From Paenibacillus silvae (GTDB lineage Bacteria > Bacillota > Bacilli > Paenibacillales > Paenibacillaceae): a DNA stretch of 64,000 nucleotides. The translations under genes were made by a program, and so were the position numbers. Position 1 is the stretch's first letter. Every line of letters starts with the position of its first letter. The DNA lies in the NCBI RefSeq assembly GCF_014639235.1, contig NZ_BMFU01000009.1, positions 62,001-126,000 on the forward strand. Reading direction: 5' to 3'. Positions 1 to 7,996 of this stretch are shown here, in pieces. The notes under the pieces were generated by a model. That model saw nothing but the letters and a program-made list of their open reading frames with translations. It searched no databases and had not been told where the DNA came from.

Positions 1-1
1 A

Positions 2-565
2 GCGGCCTCGGCGCGAGGGCCGGAGCTGCCGCAGCTGCAGCCGCCCGGCGCCACGCCGCGCATGGGCTCGCAGCCCGCAGCGCTCGGCACGCCTGCGCTG
101 CTTGCGCCTGCGCAGGCGCTCGCCGCCGTAGGCGCCTGGCCCGCATGGCTGCGCCTGCTGCAGGCCCAGCCGCCAGGCGGCGCGCTGGCGCTGCTCGCAG
201 CGCTGCCGCCTGCGGCCCGCTGCGGCCTGCTGCGCGCGCCCGCGCACGTCCGCGAAGGGCTGCTTGCGCTATGCGGCCCACCGGGCAGCGCGCAGCAGCT
301 CCTCGCGGACGAGGTGCCCGCCCTCGCGCCCGTGGCGCATGCGCTTCTGGCGGGCACGCTCGCGCAGCTCGCCGGGCGGCAAAGCCTGGCACGTGATTGG
401 GCCGAGTACGCGGCCCAAATCACAGCCCGGCCTGCTGCCGCCCAAGGCCGCCCGGTGAAGTTCCTTCCACCGGGCCTGCAGACCCTGCTGCGCCTGACGG
501 CTCCCGGCGCAGCCCAAGCCCCGACTTACCGGCAGCAGTGCAACTTGCTGCTGGTATACCTGTAG
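2..565 (+). CDS. C-terminal part of an Ala/Leu-rich hypothetical protein (5' end outside window)
   Basis: The frame is open from the window edge and ends at TAG 563-565; the first internal ATG is at 62, but codons upstream are also open, so the true start is outside. The protein is dominated by Ala, Leu, Pro and Gly, with a more ordinary final third (DWAEYAAQI, then YRQQCNLLLVYL at the end). By eye the DNA is about three quarters G+C, far above the rest of the window, with most third positions G or C. Several other frames are open too, as expected for such composition, so the coding call rests on the long frame and its downstream terminator-like hairpin. I do not recognise a family. Confidence 0.5.
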   Translation, partial: AASARGPELPQLQPPGATPRMGSQPAALGTPALLAPAQALAAVGAWPAWLRLLQAQPPGGALALLAALPPAARCGLLRAPAHVREGLLALCGPPGSAQQLLADEVPALAPVAHALLAGTLAQLAGRQSLARDWAEYAAQITARPAAAQGRPVKFLPPGLQTLLRLTAPGAAQAPTYRQQCNLLLVYL

Positions 566-607
566 TCCGGCGTATCCATCCCGCCGGACACCTCCCCCAT
601 ACAGCAT

Positions 608-630
608 AAAAAAGCCGGGGGTATCCCGGC
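608..630 (-). terminator. Rho-independent terminator of the glycosylation operon
   Basis: Stem GCCGGG/CCCGGC with a 5-nt loop, followed on the minus strand by six T residues. It lies about 100 bp past the methyltransferase stop. It may also stop the converging GC-rich gene. Confidence 0.75.
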
Positions 631-727
631 AGTCCCTTTATTGCTACTGATTCCCCCTGCTCATTCAACCTGTTTCTGATGTAATACACTGTCTACCTGC
701 TCCCTTTTTCATATTTATCCCGACCAG

Positions 728-1408
728 CTATATGTTGTCCGTTTTGCAAATCACAGCCCGAAAGCAGCGAATAGGGGTACCGTACATATCGGAGGAGATG
801 GCATCGTCCGGTTCCTCCACATTCAGCTTATCCTCAATGGTCAGTCCGGTGACAGCCATAATGGTCTCCAGCAGATCGGGACGCATCTCAGGCACATCGA
901 AGGTCGCAATTAATTGCCCGTCCGGCTTGAGCACCCGTGCGAATTCACGAAATGCCCGCAGCATCGTGCCCGTATCCAGATGTTCCAGTACAGAGATGCA
1001 GAAGACACGATCGAACTGCCCCGCGGCATACGGAAGCTGAGCCAGATTGGCCTGAGCGCGGTGAAGCCTGGAGAGATAGGTACTTGGCAGTCTCCGGGCC
1101 GCCTCTTCTCCAAAATCAGCCTTAATATCCAGCAGAATCGCCTCTTCTGACATAATGCGCTCATCCCAGTCACATGCGTGAACCTCACGGCAGTGGTCGG
1201 TGAGCCAGAATTTGAACGGGTGGGATATGCCGCAGGCTGCATCCAGCACCACATCGTTTGGCCTTGCAAACTGTCGTGCCCATTCATATTCGTAAGGACG
1301 GCTCCACCATGCGGGATGAAGCGGGAAAATCAGCGTATCCGTCTTCGGGTCATTTTGCCGAATGTACCTTGATTCCATCATTTCCGTTGTGAGTGGTATG
1401 TCCATCAT
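728..1408 (-). CDS. Class I SAM-dependent methyltransferase
   Basis: About 226 aa. The start was set at the ATG whose ATGA overlaps the stop of the preceding glycosyltransferase, with AAGGAGGGG 8-10 nt upstream; a longer frame exists but would lie inside the upstream gene. Motif I reads VLDAACGISHPF, an acidic post-motif follows in ACDWDE, and the C-terminal half has the ARVLKPDGQLIATFDVPE pattern of a Rossmann-fold methyltransferase. It closes a four-gene operon with two glycosyltransferases, so a role in methylating a surface glycan or glycosylated protein is likely (inference). The substrate cannot be read from the sequence. Confidence 0.85.
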   Translation of the reverse strand: MMDIPLTTEMMESRYIRQNDPKTDTLIFPLHPAWWSRPYEYEWARQFARPNDVVLDAACGISHPFKFWLTDHCREVHACDWDERIMSEEAILLDIKADFGEEAARRLPSTYLSRLHRAQANLAQLPYAAGQFDRVFCISVLEHLDTGTMLRAFREFARVLKPDGQLIATFDVPEMRPDLLETIMAVTGLTIEDKLNVEEPDDAISSDMYGTPIRCFRAVICKTDNI

Positions 1409-2820
1409 GTCCGAATCCCCTCCTTGATTCCTGTTTCCGTTAAAAAAGCTTCCAGCACCCTGCTCCATCGGCTTTTCCATATGGACAGATCGTAGGAGAG
1501 TGCCGTTTCACGTGCATAGATACCGAGCCGTTCTCGCTCAGCGCGATCCTGAACAAGCCGAATGAGCGCAGCGGTTAATGCCTGTTCCCCTGGAGGTATG
1601 AGCAATCCGTTGAAACCGTCCTGAATCAGATCATTGAGCCCGCCTACATTGGAAGCGATTACCGGCAGTCCGCAGCTCATTGCTTCAAGACAAGCGTAGG
1701 AGGTTCCCTCCGAGAATAACGTAGGAATCACAGCAATATCTGCCTGATGATACGCGTCACGGATGTCTCTGAAATCATACGTATGCTGACGGATTCGCGC
1801 TGTATGCGGATGTGTGCGCTGCCAGTAGCGGAAGGCTCTGCCCACGGTGCTGCCCTCCACCAGTTCTCCAGCAAATTCAATCTCCACATTGGGAAACGCC
1901 CCCAGCAGCTTATCTGCTGCCAGCATCATCGGAATGATACCGCGCTCGCTGCTGATGCGGCGTGGATACAAAATACGGATGGCACGAGAAGCAGAGGGCT
2001 TATCATCTGTGTATTCAAGATCCGGGTGGACGGTTAACCCGGCAGCTTCTTCTTTATCGGAAAAGTGAGCATTGGAATCGCCGATTCGAATCGCATGCTG
2101 ATCATTAACAGGCGCGTTCTCCTGCAAATTACTGCTCTCAGTTTCAGCATGACTGTCTCCAGCTGCATCTTCGGATGCCGGAATGATCAGGTCTGCACTT
2201 TCGGTTTGCAGAGCGGTGTCTTGCTTCCAGGCCTCCAGCCATGCTTGCTCATGCTGCTGTGCAAGCGTCCTTCTGGGTGGAGCGGGAATGAAGTAAGAGG
2301 TATCAACCGCATTGGGAATCAGCATAATTTGTTCTGAATCGGCGTAAGTGCAGGCTGCCCGGCAGAAGGTTTGAAAATGGGAATCTACGGATACGATGCG
2401 TACCAGTCCATCCAGCGCCAGCTGAATATGCTCGGCAACCTGACGTTTCGTATCCAGTGGCAGCCCGGGACGATCCCAGTTAATGCCGTGACATATCCCA
2501 AGGCTGCCCGGTTTGTAGTGGATGGGCTGCCAAAGACAGCTTGCGTAGATGATCGGCCCGCGAGCCGCAGCGGCCATCCGGTCAAAGGCTTCAGGCACAT
2601 TGTTCATGTCATAATCGTAGCCATAGACATCAATCTGCTCGGTTCTCGTCTGGAACGCTTCGAAATAGGACAACTGATGCACCTCGGGAATGTGACCCAG
2701 TCCCCGGATGACACTGCACAGATCAAGAATGTAACGCTCCAGCCCGCCGCCGAAAACCCGGCTGAACTCCCGATTATAACCATCGGTGAAGCTGTGGGTG
2801 AGTATGCTGATTATGCCCAT
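1405..2820 (-). CDS. GT4-type (GT-B fold) glycosyltransferase with an acidic inter-domain insert
   Basis: About 471 aa from ATG 2820, preceded by GGAAGGAGG and one base after the stop of the GT2 gene. The N-terminal domain has FGGGLERYILDL, a donor/acceptor loop typical of GT4. The C-terminal domain carries the E-x7-E motif within SEGTSYACLEAMSCGLPV followed by NVGGL. Between the two Rossmann domains (roughly residues 195-275) is a low-complexity acidic stretch rich in Glu, Asp, Ser and Ala that ordinary members lack. It presumably transfers an activated sugar in the cytoplasm to a surface glycan or protein; donor and acceptor are unknown. Confidence 0.85.
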   Translation of the reverse strand: MGIISILTHSFTDGYNREFSRVFGGGLERYILDLCSVIRGLGHIPEVHQLSYFEAFQTRTEQIDVYGYDYDMNNVPEAFDRMAAAARGPIIYASCLWQPIHYKPGSLGICHGINWDRPGLPLDTKRQVAEHIQLALDGLVRIVSVDSHFQTFCRAACTYADSEQIMLIPNAVDTSYFIPAPPRRTLAQQHEQAWLEAWKQDTALQTESADLIIPASEDAAGDSHAETESSNLQENAPVNDQHAIRIGDSNAHFSDKEEAAGLTVHPDLEYTDDKPSASRAIRILYPRRISSERGIIPMMLAADKLLGAFPNVEIEFAGELVEGSTVGRAFRYWQRTHPHTARIRQHTYDFRDIRDAYHQADIAVIPTLFSEGTSYACLEAMSCGLPVIASNVGGLNDLIQDGFNGLLIPPGEQALTAALIRLVQDRAERERLGIYARETALSYDLSIWKSRWSRVLEAFLTETGIKEGIRT

Positions 2821-2821
2821 A

Positions 2822-3739
2822 TTACGGTTCCTCCTTCCATGGGAGAAGCCTTGGTTCAGGGTCCAGAATGGACTCGTACTGTGCCAGATTTCCCCACTCC
2901 CCGTGTGGATCAATACGTTTGTAGCGCAAATATTTGCGAACCCTGTCCTCCAGACTGCCAGCCCAGCCGAGATGCTGTACCTTCAGCTCGGTATGCACGC
3001 CCGGGAGCACCGTACAGGATAAGGGCAGTCTGGGGACGTGGTGGTTCTGCTGCGGGTAAAAGTAGGAATAACCGGGCATGTAACGGACAAGGGTAGCTGT
3101 ATGCCGTTTGTGCATGGACCAGAGCTCATCCTCGCGATAGTGGGTTCGACCGCCCCACATATCGTAGAAGCGGAAGGCAAACCAGTCTGCGTAGTCCTGA
3201 TTAATAAGCTTTCGTATAGCTCTTTTGGCTTCACTGCTGTAAAGTTCATCGGCGTCAACCGAGAGCAACCAGTCCGGGTCTGTACTGACGGCTGCTTGCC
3301 ATAGTGCATTACGCAGACGCCATTCCTCCGCAAAGAGTGGCTTCTCCAGCACCTCCAGCCTGACCACCTTGGGAAAGGCACTGCATATGTCCGGTGTTCC
3401 GTCTGTGCTGGCATCATCAACAATGACAATCTCATCCACAAATTCACTCAGATCATGCAGCACTTCCTCCAGATAACGACCCTGTTCGTTGCGGACCTGC
3501 AGCATAGCCGTCAGCTTGTTGTTTTGACTCTTACGTACCCTTCGGACAGCATACGATTGTGTAAAAGCATCCGTCTCCCTGTCCTGCAATGACAGAGAAT
3601 ACGGTTCTTCTTCGATTCGTGAGTTCACAACGCGATGAACCTGGTGGGTGCCCTGACTTGACGAGCCCTGGACTTCTGAATCAGGAGGCTCGACCTGCGG
3701 CCTGTTCCCAATGGTTCTGCGTTTTTTCGGGTCCATCAT
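2822..3739 (-). CDS. Glycosyltransferase family 2 (GT-A fold)
   Basis: 305 aa. The start ATG overlaps the preceding stop (TAATG) and has GGGGAGGTG upstream. Residues 1-70 form a polar, poorly conserved extension. The GT2 domain then starts (KLTAMLQVRNE), with the nucleotide-binding VDDASTDGT and the metal-binding LSVDADELY. The late part (YRYKRIDPHGEWG) resembles GT2 enzymes found beside TPR proteins in Bacillales surface-glycan loci. Translational overlap with both neighbours indicates coordinated expression with the GT4 and methyltransferase. Confidence 0.88.
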   Translation of the reverse strand: MMDPKKRRTIGNRPQVEPPDSEVQGSSSQGTHQVHRVVNSRIEEEPYSLSLQDRETDAFTQSYAVRRVRKSQNNKLTAMLQVRNEQGRYLEEVLHDLSEFVDEIVIVDDASTDGTPDICSAFPKVVRLEVLEKPLFAEEWRLRNALWQAAVSTDPDWLLSVDADELYSSEAKRAIRKLINQDYADWFAFRFYDMWGGRTHYREDELWSMHKRHTATLVRYMPGYSYFYPQQNHHVPRLPLSCTVLPGVHTELKVQHLGWAGSLEDRVRKYLRYKRIDPHGEWGNLAQYESILDPEPRLLPWKEEP

Positions 3740-5070
3740 TAAGGCACCTCCCCAAGCAGCTGCTGCACGGCTTGATCCAGCAGCTCCAGTTCCAGGATTC
3801 GAGCCAAAGCATCTTCATTTTCTACAGCTGTTTCCAGAAACAGCCTCACCGCCCCGTGACGTTCACCCCGAAGGGCCATTGCTGTCCCTGATAATTGCCG
3901 ATATTCGCGACGACTGGCTCCGTCCTGAATGTCGCTGGCATGAACCAATGCCAGGGCGTCCTCTACACGCTCTGTTTCCTGATAGATGCGAAACTTCCAG
4001 TGTCTCGCTGTTTCCCCGCCAAGCTCATCCAGAATACGCATGGCACTGCCGTAGTCATCGTTGATGCGGAGCAGCTCCGCTTGAACGAGCTGCTCTTCTC
4101 CCGCTTCAAGCCAGCGGCATAACTGCTCGTAATGGTGGCGTTCCTGCTCGTTCCCGGCACTGATGCCGTATACCTGCAAAGCCTGCTCGGTTTGACCCGA
4201 TTTAGTATAGATCGCCGAGAGGAAACGGTAATGGGACTGAATGCAGTCCTGCCGTCCATTGATCACTGCATGAGAGAAGGCTTCTTTCAGTGAATCGGCT
4301 GCATGATTGTCCTCCAGTAAATATTCGTAAGCCGCCAGGAGGAAGGAGATCGTCTCATGTGCACCAGCCTTCGATCGAAGCTCTCTGTAGTAGTCGGCTC
4401 GCACCCTGCATTGAAGCGATGTGATGCTGTCTGGTATGCCGCCCAGAACCTGCCTCAGTGCATGTAAGAAAAACAGCTCATAATCACGCAGCGGAATGCT
4501 CTGGCTATCTTGATTGACGTAACCTGCAGGAGAAGAGTCTTCCCCTCCAAGCCAGACCGCTCGAATGCCTTGAAAGAGCAGCTTCATGTACCGGGTTTCA
4601 GAAGAGGTGCCAACCAGATCGGCTATACCGACCAGCCTCGAAATGCTGCTCTCCCAGAGCGGAGATACAGCTTCATCTCCAACCGGCTCTGGCAAGAGTG
4701 CAATACATACTTCTGGCCGCATGGCTGCGACAGCCATCAGCCAATAAGGATGGGCAACAACTGCAACTGTCCTTGGCTCCTGCAAGCGCTTCTCGGCTTC
4801 TGACAGGGGAATGACCTGAATGGATGCCGGAAGCTGCTCTTGCTCGGCACTGCGGCTACTGACGTAGGCGAGCGTTCCCTGCTCGGCTGCAAATAAAGCA
4901 GCAATGTCAGGATAAGGAAATGATGACCAGCCCCCTTTGCGTGGAAAAAGCACATATTGGACCGGCTGGGCCGTGTCTGCTGCCAGTTCCTGTTCAGCCT
5001 GCTTCCGTGCAGCAGTAGAGCCTGGTTTTGACGAGCAATCTGTAGTTGTTAACGGTTCTGAACGTTCCAA
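3739..5070 (-). CDS. Glycosyltransferase-like N-terminus fused to TPR-like helical repeats
   Basis: 443 aa, first gene of the operon. The start is TTG at 5070 with GAGGTG eight bases upstream; the nearby ATG at 5077 is out of frame and closes quickly. After a polar leader, residues about 38-180 look like a degenerate GT-B donor domain (VVAHPYWLMAV, then ADLVGTSSETRYMKLL). The second half is helical with TPR-like periodicity (SHYRFLSAIYTKSGQTEQALQVYG; note the AL-Y spacing). No catalytic E-x7-E is visible. It could be a scaffold or partner for the two downstream glycosyltransferases. The family is not firmly recognised. Confidence 0.65.
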   Translation of the reverse strand: MERSEPLTTTDCSSKPGSTAARKQAEQELAADTAQPVQYVLFPRKGGWSSFPYPDIAALFAAEQGTLAYVSSRSAEQEQLPASIQVIPLSEAEKRLQEPRTVAVVAHPYWLMAVAAMRPEVCIALLPEPVGDEAVSPLWESSISRLVGIADLVGTSSETRYMKLLFQGIRAVWLGGEDSSPAGYVNQDSQSIPLRDYELFFLHALRQVLGGIPDSITSLQCRVRADYYRELRSKAGAHETISFLLAAYEYLLEDNHAADSLKEAFSHAVINGRQDCIQSHYRFLSAIYTKSGQTEQALQVYGISAGNEQERHHYEQLCRWLEAGEEQLVQAELLRINDDYGSAMRILDELGGETARHWKFRIYQETERVEDALALVHASDIQDGASRREYRQLSGTAMALRGERHGAVRLFLETAVENEDALARILELELLDQAVQQLLGEVP

Positions 5071-5253
5071 CTTTCATTCACCTCGCTTTATTTAGAAGGC
5101 TTATTTTCTATGTAAAGTGCTTTAGCATACCGCATGCGTGTGAACTGCCTGACACTAACATATGGGGATTCCGCTCCAAACATGAACATCTTGCAATAAT
5201 ACTCGCATCGTACAGCCCTTAATGTGGGATGCACAAACTAACAAAGTGGCGGC

Positions 5254-5309
5254 ATACAACGATTGAATTGGCAACATACAACGATTAAAGTGACGATTTA
5301 CAACCATTA
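5254..5309 (+). repeat. Three 22-bp-phased direct repeats upstream of cydA
   Basis: ATACAACGATTG, ATACAACGATTA and TTACAACCATTA begin at 5254, 5276 and 5298, an exact 22-bp period, i.e. about two helical turns. This arrangement suits a transcription factor binding one face of the DNA. The factor is unknown. Confidence 0.6.
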
Positions 5310-5372
5310 AGGCATGTGATAGACAAACCCAATGATGCAGCAGATACAGTCGATCAAGCGACAGGAACCGCT

Positions 5373-5421
5373 ACACAATAGGCTTAATTTTATCTATTGT
5401 GTGACCAAGGTCACTTTTTTT
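5373..5421 (+). promoter_or_regulatory. Overlapping inverted repeats with a T-run upstream of cydA
   Basis: ACACAATAG (5373-5381) pairs with CTATTGTGT (5394-5402). The right arm overlaps the left arm of a second hairpin, GTGACC-AA-GGTCAC (5401-5414), which is followed by seven T. The two structures share bases and so are alternatives. They could form an attenuator or an upstream terminator, or the first palindrome could be a protein site. Confidence 0.4.
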
Positions 5422-5438
5422 CGCAGGGGAGGTGGGTA

Positions 5439-5456
5439 TTGTGATAATTCTCACAT
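5439..5456 (+). promoter_or_regulatory. Rex- or Fnr-type operator in front of cydABDC
   Basis: TTGTGATAATTCTCACAT differs by one base from the Rex consensus frame TTGTGA-N6-TCACAA, and its core TGTGA-N6-TCACA is also a perfect Fnr/Crp-type site. Rex control of cyd operons by NADH is established in Bacillus. A 12-bp palindrome, CTCACATGTGAG (5450-5461), overlaps its right half and may bind a second regulator. The site lies about 125 bp before the cydA start. Confidence 0.65.
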
Positions 5457-5579
5457 GTGAGTTATGCGTAATCTGGCACAATACGTTCATCAACGTATTT
5501 GGAGAACAGACAGCGAAGATGAACGCTTCAACGCCATTTACGTATCTTGCTAAAGCGAACAGAAAGAAGGGGTAAAGGT

Positions 5580-6995
5580 ATGGATCCGATTATGCTATCG
5601 CGTATCCAGTACGCACTTACAACGATTTTCCACTTTTTCTTCGTACCGCTGTCCATCGGCCTTGTGCTGCTGGTTGCGATTATGGAGACGTTGTATGTTG
5701 CCAAGGGGAAGGAAATCTACAAAACGATGGCCAAGTTCTGGGGTAAGCTGTTCCTGATCAACTTTGCCGTCGGTGTAGTCACCGGTATTTTACAAGAATT
5801 TCAGTTTGGCATGAACTGGTCGGAGTATTCCCGGTTTGTCGGTGACGTCTTTGGTGCGCCACTGGCGATTGAAGCGCTGCTTGCGTTTTTTATGGAATCT
5901 ACATTTATCGGTTTATGGATATTCGGCTGGGACCGTTTGTCCAAAAAAGTCCATCTGGCTTGTATCTGGCTTGTATTCACCGGTACATTCCTGTCGGCGC
6001 TGTGGATTCTCGCAGCCAACTCGTTTATGCAGCATCCCGTCGGCTTCACGCTGAATAATGGCCGGGCCGAGATGAATGACTTCTTTGCATTAATTACGAA
6101 TGGTCAGCTTCTCGTTGAATTCCCGCACACGATTTTCGGTGCTCTCATGACAGGAGCCTTTGTGGTAACGGGTATTAGCGCCTACAAGCTGATGAAAAAA
6201 CAAGATGTGGAAGTGTTCCGCAGATCCTTCAATATTGCAATTATTATCGGTCTCGTTTCCTCGCTGGGTGTGGCTTTCTCAGGGCACTTCCAGGCACAGT
6301 ATCTGGTGGAAACACAGCCGATGAAGATGGCTGCAAGTGAAGGCACATGGACAACAACGGAGGACCCGGCACCATGGACGGTTATTGCCTCCATTGATAC
6401 GAAGAATCAAGAAAATTCAGGGGAGATCAAAATCCCTGGACTGCTCAGCTACCTGTCCTACAGCAAATTCTCGGGCAGTGTCAAAGGCATGAAAGAACTG
6501 AATGCCGAGTATCAGCAGACGTATGGACCGGGAGATTATATTCCACCTGTACGTACAACGTTCTGGAGCTTCCGTGTCATGATTGCTGCGGGTGGATTGA
6601 TGATTCTGCTGGCGATGTATGGAACGTATCTGGCTTGGCGCAAAAAGCTGGAAGCAGCTAAACCATGGTTTATGCGTTTAATGGTATTTGCTATCTCATT
6701 GCCGTTTATCGCCAATACAGCAGGCTGGATTATGACGGAGGTCGGCAGACAGCCATGGACGGTATTTGGATTTATGACGACCGAAGCTGGCGTATCACCT
6801 AACGTATCCGCAGGTATGATCTTGTTCTCTACGATTGCCTTCACAGCGGCGTATAGCGTTCTTGGGGCCGTGATGGTGTATCTGTTTGTACGCAAAATCA
6901 AAGCAGGACCGTATGCCGTTGATAAGTCGGAAGAGCATGATGAGTCGGCCGATCCGTTTGGCATGGATGGGGGGTATTCCGTTGTTACTAAGTGA
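5580..6995 (+). CDS. cydA: Cytochrome bd ubiquinol/menaquinol oxidase subunit I
   Basis: About 471 aa. The ATG at 5580 follows AGAAGGGG; the frame continues upstream only to a TTG without support. Subunit I carries the quinol site and hemes b558, b595 and d. The early FHFFFVPLSIG contains the conserved heme-ligand histidine, and EVGRQPWTVFGFMTTEAGVSP-like residues (with GRQPW) are the family hallmark. The quinol loop is short, as in Gram-positive enzymes. It has about nine hydrophobic segments, is membrane-located, and reduces O2 to water with high affinity. It is first in the operon with cydB and the CydDC exporter, the normal Firmicute order. Confidence 0.97.
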   Translation: MDPIMLSRIQYALTTIFHFFFVPLSIGLVLLVAIMETLYVAKGKEIYKTMAKFWGKLFLINFAVGVVTGILQEFQFGMNWSEYSRFVGDVFGAPLAIEALLAFFMESTFIGLWIFGWDRLSKKVHLACIWLVFTGTFLSALWILAANSFMQHPVGFTLNNGRAEMNDFFALITNGQLLVEFPHTIFGALMTGAFVVTGISAYKLMKKQDVEVFRRSFNIAIIIGLVSSLGVAFSGHFQAQYLVETQPMKMAASEGTWTTTEDPAPWTVIASIDTKNQENSGEIKIPGLLSYLSYSKFSGSVKGMKELNAEYQQTYGPGDYIPPVRTTFWSFRVMIAAGGLMILLAMYGTYLAWRKKLEAAKPWFMRLMVFAISLPFIANTAGWIMTEVGRQPWTVFGFMTTEAGVSPNVSAGMILFSTIAFTAAYSVLGAVMVYLFVRKIKAGPYAVDKSEEHDESADPFGMDGGYSVVTK

Positions 6996-7995
6996 GCTGT
7001 GGTTTGTACTGATTGCCGTGTTGTTTATCGGATTTTTCTTTCTTGAAGGTTTCGACTTCGGCGTAGGCATGTCTACCGGACTGATTGCCCGAACTGATCG
7101 TGAACGCCGTACGCTGATCAACTCCATTGGTCCATTCTGGGACGGCAATGAGGTTTGGCTGCTGACCGCGGGTGGGGCGATGTTTGCGGCTTTCCCGCAT
7201 TGGTACGCAACGCTGTTCAGCGGGTTCTATCTGCCGCTTGTTGTTGTGCTGCTGCTGCTCATCGGGCGCGGGGTTGCCTTCGAATTCCGCAGTAAAATGA
7301 AACAGCAGCGCTGGCGCAAAACATGGGACATCATCATTCTGGTGGCCAGCGCGCTGCTGCCATTCCTGTTCGGAGTGGTTTTTGCAACCATGATGAAAGG
7401 TCTGCCAATTGATGAGCAGATGCAGATGCATGCCGGATTCCTGGATATTGTCAATCCTTACAGCGTCGTAGGCGGCTTGAGTGTGACGCTGCTGTGCCTG
7501 GTTCACGGGCTGTTATTTGCTTCCCTGCGTACTGTGGGCGAGCTTAGAGAGCGGGCACTGCATCTCGCACAGAAGTTAATGATTCCGCTGGCTGTAGTTC
7601 TGGTCCTGTATGCGGTATTAACCTATTTGATGACCGATGTGTTTGCTGTTCGCGGCTGGGCGCTCTGGATTATGGTGGTGCTTGGTGCGGTTGCATTCGC
7701 ACTTGCTGCGTACTTTATTCGCCAGAAGCGTGAAGGCCTGGCTTTCGGTATGACCGGTGCAGTCATTGCGATCTCCTTTGCATCCGTATTTATCGGACTG
7801 TTCCCGAGAGTCATCGTAAGCTCTCTCGGTTCGGCTTTTGATCTGACCGTATATAATGCAGCATCCGGTGCCTATTCGTTAAAAGTAATGACCATTGTTG
7901 CCTGCACACTGCTGCCATTTGTGCTTGGGTATCAGATCTGGAGTTATTATATTTTCCGCAAACGTCTGAACGAACAGCACCACCTGGAGTACTGA
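6982..7995 (+). CDS. cydB: Cytochrome bd oxidase subunit II
   Basis: About 337 aa using TTG 6982, which has GGGGGG eight bases upstream and aligns with the usual short N-terminus (LLSELWFVLIAVLF); an in-frame ATG at 6967 is the alternative. It overlaps the end of cydA by 14 bp. FLEGFDFGVGM and GPFWDGNEVWLLTAGGAMFAAFP are diagnostic of CydB. Multiple transmembrane helices are present. It pairs with CydA to stabilise the heme centres of the oxidase. Confidence 0.96.
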   Translation: MLLSELWFVLIAVLFIGFFFLEGFDFGVGMSTGLIARTDRERRTLINSIGPFWDGNEVWLLTAGGAMFAAFPHWYATLFSGFYLPLVVVLLLLIGRGVAFEFRSKMKQQRWRKTWDIIILVASALLPFLFGVVFATMMKGLPIDEQMQMHAGFLDIVNPYSVVGGLSVTLLCLVHGLLFASLRTVGELRERALHLAQKLMIPLAVVLVLYAVLTYLMTDVFAVRGWALWIMVVLGAVAFALAAYFIRQKREGLAFGMTGAVIAISFASVFIGLFPRVIVSSLGSAFDLTVYNAASGAYSLKVMTIVACTLLPFVLGYQIWSYYIFRKRLNEQHHLEY

Positions 7996-7996
7996 C

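Noticed and set aside
5801..7506. Several antisense frames across cydAB
   Set aside because: Codon-bias shadows of two clearly assigned membrane proteins.
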